Shown piece by piece: positions 7,020 to 12,519 of a stretch of 16,478 bases of DNA. Every line of letters starts with the position of its first letter. Positions within the stretch are counted from its first letter, which is position 1. The stretch lies in contig DATNMW010000368.1 in the NCBI GenBank assembly GCA_035602155.1, forward strand, positions 1-16,478. Reading direction: 5' to 3'. A program made the translations under genes and the position numbers. The DNA is from Bog-159 sp035602155. GTDB lineage: Bacteria > Acidobacteriota > Terriglobia > Bryobacterales > Bryobacteraceae. Below the pieces are notes generated by a model. That model did no database searches. It was given only the letters and a program-made list of their open reading frames with translations, and was not told the origin of the DNA.

Positions 7020-7389
7020 CGATTTTACCGCGGCCTTCGCCGCCCTGAAACCCGTACTCGCGAAATATGCCAAGCGCCTGTCCGTTAAGGCTGAGACAGA
7101 AAGGGAATATACGCTACTCACAAAGGCTCCGTCGCCGTTCCCGCAGCACAAGGGCCATCCGATGTATTTCGGCTCGGTGCGGTTGGGCAAGGCGTACGTG
7201 AGCTTCCATTTGATGCCCCTGTACATGTGTCCGGCTCTCACGAGCACGGTTCCACCCGGTTTGAAGCGGCGGATGCAAGGCAAGACCTGCTTCAACTTCA
7301 AGACTGTTCCGGAACCGGAGACGCTCGCCGAATTGAAGGAACTGGTTTCGGCGGCATTCAAGCAGTGGCAGGACAAGAAGTGGGTGTAA
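7012..7389 (+). CDS. Small YdhG/DUF1801-like protein
   Basis: A 125-residue cytoplasmic protein with no signal peptide or membrane segment. The central part (HKGHPMYFGSVRLGKAYVSFHLMPL) followed by a Lys/Arg-rich GLKRRMQGKTCFNFK and a C-terminal helix with a Trp resembles the YdhG/DUF1801 type of small alpha/beta domain, whose biochemical role is not established. That assignment rests on pattern only. The gene begins 33 bases after the dehydrogenase stop, with no Shine-Dalgarno sequence and with the start codon inside a perfect inverted repeat. The codon pattern is like its neighbours. It may be the last gene of a dehydrogenase transcript or have its own weak promoter. Confidence 0.75.
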   Translation: MPDDFTAAFAALKPVLAKYAKRLSVKAETEREYTLLTKAPSPFPQHKGHPMYFGSVRLGKAYVSFHLMPLYMCPALTSTVPPGLKRRMQGKTCFNFKTVPEPETLAELKELVSAAFKQWQDKKWV

Positions 7390-7416
7390 AATACGGCGGG
7401 CCTGAATATTGTTAAT

Positions 7417-7436
7417 ATGCAACCAGAGGGTTGCAT
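7417..7436. promoter_or_regulatory. Perfect inverted repeat, likely ArsR-family operator, over the SRPBCC start
   Basis: ATGCAACC (7417-7424), a 4-base spacer AGAG and GGTTGCAT (7429-7436) form perfect 8-base arms. The second arm contains the first two bases of the SRPBCC ATG (7435), and the Shine-Dalgarno GAGG (7426-7429) spans the spacer and arm. A possible -10 box TAATAT (7413-7418) overlaps the first arm. A repressor bound here would block transcription, and ArsR-type proteins commonly bind such repeats and repress their own operon. The downstream ArsR-type protein is the obvious candidate. Confidence 0.6.
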
Positions 7437-7920
7437 GAATACGGATAGCATCGAGAAGAAGATTCTATTGCGCGCGCCGCGGGAGCGAATCTGGCGCGCG
7501 CTGGCGGACTCCACCGAGTTCGGAAGCTGGTTCGGCGTGAGATTCGACGGCCCATTCACGCCTGGCGCTCGGTTGCGCGGAATGATTGTGGGAACCACGG
7601 TCGATGCCGAGGTCGCCAAGGCCCAGAAACAGTACGAAGGCGTTTCGTTCGAAATCGCCGTTGAGCGGATGGAACCGGGGCGGTTATTTTCTTTCCGGTG
7701 GCATCCCTTCGCGGTTGAAACCGGTGTCGACTACTCCGCCGAGCCCACGACGCTGGTGGTTTTCGAACTCGAGGAAGTGGCGGACGGCGTCATGCTGACT
7801 GTAACCGAGTCGGGCTTCGATCGCATTCCGCTGGCGCGCCGCGCCAAGGCCTTCACCGCGAATGAAGGAGGTTGGAGCGTCATGGTGAAAGTGATCGAGC
7901 GGTACGTGTCCCATGCGTAG
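7435..7920 (+). CDS. SRPBCC (AHSA1/START-like) protein
   Basis: A 161-residue protein with the SRPBCC helix-grip fold, which forms a hydrophobic ligand pocket. Visible features are the N-terminal strand IEKKILLRAPRERIWRAL, the SWFGVRFDGPFTPGARL loop typical of AHSA1-like members, FSFRWHPF near the middle, and a long C-terminal helix from GGWSVMVKVIERYV. These genes are frequently paired with ArsR-family regulators, as here. The ligand is unknown. The ATG at 7435 is preferred because GAGG lies five bases upstream; an in-frame ATG at 7417 would add six residues but lies on the first arm of the inverted repeat. The stop overlaps the regulator start by 8 bases, indicating one bicistronic, coupled unit. 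Confidence 0.9.
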   Translation: MNTDSIEKKILLRAPRERIWRALADSTEFGSWFGVRFDGPFTPGARLRGMIVGTTVDAEVAKAQKQYEGVSFEIAVERMEPGRLFSFRWHPFAVETGVDYSAEPTTLVVFELEEVADGVMLTVTESGFDRIPLARRAKAFTANEGGWSVMVKVIERYVSHA

Positions 7921-8233
7921 CGGATCCGCGCGCCTTTTCGCCGCCCTAGGCGATGAGACCCGCTTACGGCTTGTCTCGCGCCTCTGTGACGACGGGCCGA
8001 TGTCGATCGCCAGGCTTACGGAGCGATCCAATGTCACTCGTCAAGCGATCGCCAAACACCTGAGGGTGATGGAGGGATCGGGGCTGGTACACAGCACGCG
8101 GCACGGCCGCGAGAGCGTTTGGCAATTGGATCGGCGGCGACTTAAAGACGCGCGCCGGCACCTCGAGCAGATCTCAAAGCAGTGGGACGACGCGCTTCTC
8201 CGGCTGCGCGAGTTCGTCGAAGTTAGAGAGTAG
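7913..8233 (+). CDS. ArsR-family winged-helix repressor, non-metal type
   Basis: A 106-residue DNA-binding protein. ARLFAALGDETRLRLVSRL (residues 6-24) is the usual ArsR opening, the recognition helix is around NVTRQAIAKHLRVMEGSGLV (40-59), and the wing follows at HSTRHGRESVWQLD. The ELCVCDL metal-binding box of ArsR/SmtB sensors is absent and only one Cys (C25) is present, so metal sensing is unlikely; it resembles the SdpR-type autorepressors paired with SRPBCC proteins. The C-terminal helix EQISKQWDDALLRLREFVE is typical of that group. The start overlaps the SRPBCC gene by 8 bases. The last 60 bases overlap the convergent ATP-grasp-like gene. It likely binds the inverted repeat at 7417-7436. 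Confidence 0.92.
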   Translation: MRSGSARLFAALGDETRLRLVSRLCDDGPMSIARLTERSNVTRQAIAKHLRVMEGSGLVHSTRHGRESVWQLDRRRLKDARRHLEQISKQWDDALLRLREFVEVRE

Positions 8234-9403
8234 GCCGGCGGAGGCGCCCACCCATTCGAGGTTCTTGTTGTGGTCTACGCCCATCATCGCGCCGCGGCCC
8301 ATGCGCACCAGCAGGGAGACGGGCTGCAGCTCGTCGAGCCAGATATACATGATGCGGATTTCGGCCATGGTTTTGCCGTGCGGGGTCTCGATCACCGGCT
8401 CGAAGCGTACGCGCTCCTGCAGGATGTAATTGCGGCGCTCGGCGGCGGGGATGGCCATGATTTCTTCGCGCGGCGGTCCGATGCGCACGCCCAGGCCGGC
8501 GAAGGAAAAGAGCGGTTTCAGCACGTAATTGTGCGTATCCTGCGGAATGTGATGAAGCTGGTCGAGGAACCATGTCTGGGGCACCGATGGATGCCGCAGG
8601 TAAGGGATTGAGAATTTGCTGACGCGGAAATAATCGTTGGGGTGGCCGGCCCATTCGACGTCCAAATCGTCGCGGAAATCGAAAGCCGGGGCAATGCCGC
8701 GGCGCTGGAGTTCGTCCACGATGGCGCGGTTGTAGATGCGATGGATCGGGATTTTGCGGCCGTCACGCTCGTAATAGAGGACCTTGCCGTCTTTGCGGAT
8801 TTGCGTGATGCAAACGGCGCGCACCCCTAACATGCGCTCGGTGAGAACGAAATCCGCGAGCGTCTTCTGGTGCAACGGATCGATCTCCATCAGAATGACG
8901 TTTTCCGGGTCGTGTCCGCCGAGGATGGCGCGGCCCAGCAGCGCCTTATAGCCCGCCAAGTCGAGGCCACTAAGCAGGTAGCGCAGTTGCGGATCGAGGT
9001 TGTAAGTATCGATGTACATCTGCGACAGCACAGGCTGGTAGGCGTACAGCGACGGGAACGCCTGGATCTCGACCAGGCGCGGCGCGATCTGTCCGGGAGC
9101 TTCGCGCACCAATCCGAAATCCACCTGCAAGAACAGGGGGTGGTCGGGCTCGCCCGGCACATCGTATTGCGGCGGTACGGCTTGGCGGGCGATGGCCAGA
9201 TACTCCGGCGAGGTCAACTGCCGGATCAGATCGGCGCCTTCGCGCGCCATGGCGTCAATCAGCGGGGCGGGGAAGAAGCACGGGGTCTCGCTGTGGCGAA
9301 ATGCCAGTGGCGTTCCGGATTGCGCTTCCATGCGCGCGAGGAACGCCGCGTACTTTTCCGGTGTGAAGGCGGCGTTGAAGCGTTCTCGGAGGGCGGGAAT
9401 CAC
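8174..9403 (-). CDS. ATP-grasp-like ligase of unknown substrate
   Basis: A 409-residue cytoplasmic protein beginning at a GTG that overlaps the stop of the aminopeptidase gene (GTGA). The C-terminal half looks like an ATP-grasp ligase: K296 in NYVLKPLFS, a glycine loop FAGLGVRIG (301-309), ILQE (327-330) at the adenine-binding position, and MAEIRIMYI (346-354) and MMGVDHNKN (373-381), which could supply metal-binding acidic and Asn residues. The N-terminal half, with FLQVDFGL, PRLVEIQAFPSLYAYQ and HRIYNRAIVDEL, recalls the glutathionylspermidine-synthase and circularly permuted ATP-grasp group. If so it would join a carboxylate to an amine using ATP. The assignment is from motifs only. The longer ATG start at 9502 would overlap the upstream gene by 100 bases and was not used. 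Confidence 0.7.
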   Translation of the reverse strand: MIPALRERFNAAFTPEKYAAFLARMEAQSGTPLAFRHSETPCFFPAPLIDAMAREGADLIRQLTSPEYLAIARQAVPPQYDVPGEPDHPLFLQVDFGLVREAPGQIAPRLVEIQAFPSLYAYQPVLSQMYIDTYNLDPQLRYLLSGLDLAGYKALLGRAILGGHDPENVILMEIDPLHQKTLADFVLTERMLGVRAVCITQIRKDGKVLYYERDGRKIPIHRIYNRAIVDELQRRGIAPAFDFRDDLDVEWAGHPNDYFRVSKFSIPYLRHPSVPQTWFLDQLHHIPQDTHNYVLKPLFSFAGLGVRIGPPREEIMAIPAAERRNYILQERVRFEPVIETPHGKTMAEIRIMYIWLDELQPVSLLVRMGRGAMMGVDHNKNLEWVGASAGLLSNFDELAQPEKRVVPLL

Positions 9404-10404
9404 TGGTTTAGCGTGAATTCGCCGGCGCGCATAATCATGCGGTCGTCGGCCCAGATATCGAATTTGCGGCCGACCACATCGATGTGCGTCGAGCAGCCCC
9501 ATTTGGCGCCGGTATAACTGCCATAAGGATCGCCGAAAGCGATGTGTACGCCGGGAATTTTTTCGTCCTGCAAAATATTGCCAATCACGTCGCGCACTCC
9601 GATGTTGGTGCCGATGGCGAACTCGCCGACGCGGTCGCTGTTCTCATCGGTGTGGGTATAGCGCCAGAATTCGTCTTCGAGCGCGCGGTTGGCGGAGTGC
9701 GCTTCGGCGAGCCGATTGCCTTTGATGCGGATGGTCAGCGGGTTGGCATGCAGATCGCCATACTTGGCGCAAAGGTAATCGCCGACTACGCCATCCACTA
9801 CGAATGTTCCGTTGACCTCGCCCGGGGTGGTGAATATTTCGCCGCCCGGCAGATTGCCCCAGGTATTTTGGCTGATGATGCCGCTGGTCTTCAGCCACTT
9901 GTAGTCCGGATTCATCTCGGCGGTCAGGTCCGTGCCGGCCGGCGTTTTGGCCCGGACCAGCGTGGCTGCACGGGCGATCTCGATGACTTGCAGGCTGATG
10001 CGATCCACTTCGCGGAAATCCGCGCGCATGCCGTCGCGCATGATCTGCTTGGTGATGTTGACCATGTGTGCGTGGCGGATCTTACGGCGGGTGACGACGT
10101 CGGTCATCTGCATCCGCGAGCGCAGCTCGTTGGGCTGCGCTTGGGCGGCGAAGATGCTCACCTGACTGGTTTCCAGATCGTCGAGCACCGGCTGCGGCAT
10201 GTCGGCCAGCGGGCGCGGTGCAATCTCTTCGAGCATCCAAGAGCGATAGGGCGCGCCCACGGTATCGAGCTCGGCGGCCAGCGCGGCGGCAATCTCGATG
10301 GAGGCATGGTCGGTAATCAACGTAACTTTTTCGTGCGGCTGAATGCGCAGGCAAACGCCGACCGCGTTGCGCGCTCCTTCGACCAGCGAAGGTTCCACGG
10401 CCAT
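9400..10404 (-). CDS. M29-type metalloaminopeptidase (aminopeptidase T-like)
   Basis: A 334-residue cytoplasmic peptidase. M29 enzymes use two metals to remove N-terminal residues. Likely metal and catalytic residues are E189 (PGGEIFTTP), E261 (VGEFAIGTN), H287 (GVHIAFGDPYG), H307 and D309 (STHIDVV), in the order seen in aminopeptidases T and S. It is shorter than the roughly 410-residue classic enzymes. The start chosen is the ATG at 10404, with GGAG about 11 bases upstream. A TTG at 10437 overlaps the TGA of the upstream ligase (TTGA) and would add 11 residues; that is a real alternative because the next junction is built the same way (GTGA). The gene sits between two ligase-type genes, suggesting processing of their product or of its precursors. 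Confidence 0.88.
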   Translation of the reverse strand: MAVEPSLVEGARNAVGVCLRIQPHEKVTLITDHASIEIAAALAAELDTVGAPYRSWMLEEIAPRPLADMPQPVLDDLETSQVSIFAAQAQPNELRSRMQMTDVVTRRKIRHAHMVNITKQIMRDGMRADFREVDRISLQVIEIARAATLVRAKTPAGTDLTAEMNPDYKWLKTSGIISQNTWGNLPGGEIFTTPGEVNGTFVVDGVVGDYLCAKYGDLHANPLTIRIKGNRLAEAHSANRALEDEFWRYTHTDENSDRVGEFAIGTNIGVRDVIGNILQDEKIPGVHIAFGDPYGSYTGAKWGCSTHIDVVGRKFDIWADDRMIMRAGEFTLNQ

Positions 10405-10433
10405 TTGTTTGAATACTCCATTTGACGGTCGAT

Positions 10434-11570
10434 TCAATTGGCTGCCCCCCGCCTTTCCGCGGTATCGAAAATGCCCGCTTCGGTCTCTTCAATAATGTAA
10501 TCGACAACTTTCTTCATATCGTGGGTTTCGTTCCAGACGCGCAACTGGCGGTCCGCTCCCGTTCCATTACGTAGTATCTCGCGCAGGTAGTTAATCTCTT
10601 CCCGGCTGCCTAGTTCGTCGACCACATCGTCGATCATCTCGAAGTATTCGTCCATCAACTCGCGCAGGGGCACTTCGATGCGCTTGCCGAAATCGATGAG
10701 CTTGCCGTCGATGCCGTAGCGCAGGGCGCGCCATTTATTCTCCATGATGAGCGCGCGGCGATAGAGGCGGAAGCCCTGATTCATAGAGTGCAGCTTGTAG
10801 AGCTTGGCCACGGTGGCCTGGATGAGCGCGGCCAGCGCGATGGTCTCCTGGGCGCGCATGGGAATGTCGCACACGCGGAATTCGAGGGTGCTGAAATAGG
10901 GATGCGGGCGGATATCCCACCAGATTTTCTTGGCGTTATCGATGCAATTGGTCTGCACCAGCAGGTTGATGAAGCTCTCGTATTCGCCGTAGCTGGGGAA
11001 GTAATCCGGAATGTTGGTACGGGGGAACTTGTCGAAGACCTTGCAGCGGTACGATTTCAAGCCGGTATCCATGCCGCGCCAAAAGGGCGAGTTGGTGGAG
11101 AGCGCCAGGATGTGCGGCAGGAAGTAGCGCGCGGCGTTCATGATGTGGATGGCGGTTTCTGGATCTTCGACGCCGATGTGAACGTGCAGGCCGAAAATGA
11201 GATTGGCGCGCGCCACCATTTGCATGTCTTCCACGATGGTGTGGTAGCGCTCATCCGGGTAGATCCCTTGCGTGCTCCAGTCGGCGAACGGGTGGGAGGC
11301 GGAAGCCGCGAGGCGCAGACCGTTCTGACGGGCCAGGCCGATCAGGCTGCGGCGAATCATATGAATTTCGTGTGTGGCTTCCTGGATGTTGCGGCAGACG
11401 CGCGTGCCGGCTTCGATGACCGACTGGTGCATCTCGGGCTTAACCCGCTCGACCAGCACGGCTTTGCCCTGTGCGATCATCTCGAGGCCGATGTGGGAGC
11501 GGAGATCGCGGCTCTCGGGGTCGATGGTCTGATACTCCTCCTCAATGCCGATGTTTAGGCTGGGCTTCAT
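10434..11570 (-). CDS. ybdK: YbdK-type glutamate-cysteine ligase (GCS2 family)
   Basis: A 378-residue carboxylate-amine ligase. YbdK of E. coli (about 372 residues) has weak gamma-glutamylcysteine ligase activity, so glutamate plus cysteine is the default expectation, but other amines are possible. Visible motifs are the metal-binding glutamates of GIEEEYQ (8-14), the QSVIEAGT segment (49-56), FGLHVHIGV with H129 and H131, WWDIRPHPYFSTLEFRVCD, and ENKWRALRYGIDGKLIDF, all characteristic of this family. The ATG at 11570 has GAGG seven bases upstream and a CATAAT -10 box at 11588-11593, so this is the first gene of the operon. No GshB-type glutathione synthetase is present in the window; an ATP-grasp-like gene two positions downstream could supply a second ligation. 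Confidence 0.92.
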   Translation of the reverse strand: MKPSLNIGIEEEYQTIDPESRDLRSHIGLEMIAQGKAVLVERVKPEMHQSVIEAGTRVCRNIQEATHEIHMIRRSLIGLARQNGLRLAASASHPFADWSTQGIYPDERYHTIVEDMQMVARANLIFGLHVHIGVEDPETAIHIMNAARYFLPHILALSTNSPFWRGMDTGLKSYRCKVFDKFPRTNIPDYFPSYGEYESFINLLVQTNCIDNAKKIWWDIRPHPYFSTLEFRVCDIPMRAQETIALAALIQATVAKLYKLHSMNQGFRLYRRALIMENKWRALRYGIDGKLIDFGKRIEVPLRELMDEYFEMIDDVVDELGSREEINYLREILRNGTGADRQLRVWNETHDMKKVVDYIIEETEAGIFDTAERRGAAN

Positions 11571-11587
11571 GGGGTAACCTCTATAGT

Positions 11588-11593
11588 ATTATG
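11588..11593 (-). promoter_or_regulatory. -10 box of the ligase-peptidase-ATP-grasp operon
   Basis: CATAAT (five of six consensus bases) lies 17 bases before the ybdK ATG, with the Shine-Dalgarno GAGG in between. The -35 region falls in the G-rich tract (11601-11672) and has no consensus match, so the tract itself may affect promoter strength. Confidence 0.45.
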
Positions 11594-11595
11594 CG

Positions 11596-12171
11596 CTAGA
11601 GCGGGGTGGGGCTGGGGGGGAGGGGGGACGAGTGGGCGAGGGGGAGAGGGGGCGAGGGGGCGATGGGAGCACTGTGTTCGGGAATGGGACTAGGTTCGTT
11701 TGGTATACACGCCGCGCGGACGAGGAGGAAGTTGTGCAGGGCGCGCTGGTAGTGCATGTGCAAGCGGGTTTCGTATCTTTGCAATAGCGCGAATTCGGGG
11801 CGGGGAGCAAGGCGCCCGAGGGCGGCGGCCATGCGGCCTCTTTCATCGCCCGGCGGCTGGGCCGCGACGGCATCGTCGAAAAGGCGGGTTTCCATAGCCC
11901 AAGCGCGCCGGATACGCCAGGTGGCGGCGGCCATTTCCTCAACGTATCCTTGATCCACACCGTCGGCGGGCGCGAAGCGGGCCTGGTGCTGGTAAAGCAG
12001 CGCGTCGAACCCGGGGCTGGATTCGCCGGCCATGACCACGCACTTGGCGAGCAGGCCGTGGCGAATGGCGTTCTGGGACGAGCGGGCCTTGCCGCCCGCA
12101 GTGCGTGGTCCGCGAGAACGTGCGCCATTAGCCCGCGAGGCGCGAATACGGCGATTTGAAGATTTATACAT
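11596..12171 (-). CDS. SRANGARSRGP-type protein of unknown function
   Basis: A 191-residue protein. The basic N-terminus (RASRANGARSRGPRTAGGKA, residues 10-29, then RSSQNAIRHGLLAKCVV) is a recurring signature of short proteins that I associate with Acidobacteriota, often in many copies per genome; their function is not established. Residues from about 70 to 150 are predicted helical and charged (EEMAAATWRIRRAWAMETRLFDDAV and onward). The last 25 or so residues are a Pro/Ser/Leu-rich tail encoded by the G-rich low-complexity tract at 11601-11672, so the original C-terminus may have been replaced by repeat expansion. The ATG at 12171 has GGGGAG six bases upstream and a TATACT -10 box at 12191-12196. 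No transposase or recombinase motif is visible. Confidence 0.72.
   Translation of the reverse strand: MYKSSNRRIRASRANGARSRGPRTAGGKARSSQNAIRHGLLAKCVVMAGESSPGFDALLYQHQARFAPADGVDQGYVEEMAAATWRIRRAWAMETRLFDDAVAAQPPGDERGRMAAALGRLAPRPEFALLQRYETRLHMHYQRALHNFLLVRAACIPNEPSPIPEHSAPIAPSPPLPLAHSSPLPPSPTPL
11601..11672 (+). repeat. G-rich low-complexity tract in the 3' end of the 191-residue gene
   Basis: The plus strand carries about ten runs of three to seven G separated by one to six bases, with imperfect units such as GGGCGAG, GGGGAGA, GGGCGAG and GGGCGAT. It can form G-quadruplexes by the usual four-run rule. It encodes the Pro/Ser-rich tail of the 191-residue protein on the other strand and lies just upstream of the ybdK promoter. 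Confidence 0.75.
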
Positions 12172-12190
12172 CTTTTTCTCCCCTGCTCAT

Positions 12191-12196
12191 AGTATA
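12191..12196 (-). promoter_or_regulatory. -10 box of the 191-residue protein gene
   Basis: TATACT on the minus strand, preceded directly by TG, lies 19 bases before the ATG at 12171, with GGGGAG between as ribosome binding site. The -35 region is AT-rich without a clear consensus. Confidence 0.5.
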
Positions 12197-12253
12197 CATC
12201 ACACGTTTGGGGGAATTATTTGAAGTCCTTTGTTTGCAACAGAACAAGGCTGT

Positions 12254-12366
12254 GAACGGGGCGCGGGGACGCGGGGAGTGAGCGGGGGAGGGGGCGGATC
12301 GGGCGACGGGGGACTTGGCAACGGCGGCGATACGGTGATTTGGGGAGTGTGCGAGCGAGGGGGGCG
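12254..12366 (+). repeat. G-rich low-complexity intergenic tract
   Basis: This occupies most of the 348-base gene-free stretch 12172-12519. G runs of three to six bases are separated by short spacers, with GGGCGAC-like units similar to the tract at 11601-11672 on the far side of the 191-residue gene. It also meets the four-run quadruplex rule. I see no credible gene in it; the open frames across it are arginine/proline/glycine-rich artefacts of the composition. The rest of the gap holds the promoter at 12191 and the inverted repeat at 12422-12454. Confidence 0.65.
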
Positions 12367-12421
12367 GCGCACGTCGTCGGCTAGAGCGGGCGGTGCCTGG
12401 GCCCGGGTTTTTGGTACCCAC

Positions 12422-12454
12422 TTGGGGAAATTAGGCGTGCTTTAATTCCCCCTT
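12422..12454. repeat. Imperfect inverted repeat upstream of the GloVer gene
   Basis: GGGGAAATTA on the left pairs with TAATTCCCCC on the right with one bulged base, around a loop of about ten bases. There is no following T-run, so it is not a convincing terminator. It lies 65-98 bases before the GloVer start and just upstream of a possible TAATAT -10 box at 12460-12465. Confidence 0.35.
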
Positions 12455-12519
12455 GGGTGTAATATTTTGATGAGTATGCTTGGCCGAGATGGAAACCTGT
12501 GCAGAAAAGGAGCGCATCT

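Noticed and set aside
9404..9502. Longer N-terminus for the ATP-grasp-like protein from the ATG at 9502
   Set aside because: It would overlap about 100 bases of the conserved metal-binding C-terminus of the peptidase; the GTG at 9403 gives a normal stop-start overlap.
9484..10425. A 313-residue plus-strand open frame opposite the M29 peptidase
   Set aside because: It is a shadow of a gene with an intact metal-ligand set; its composition is typical of antisense high-GC DNA.
11601..12366. CRISPR array or transposon ends
   Set aside because: The G-rich units are irregular, lack unique spacers of constant length, and no terminal inverted repeats or target-site duplications could be seen around the gene between them.
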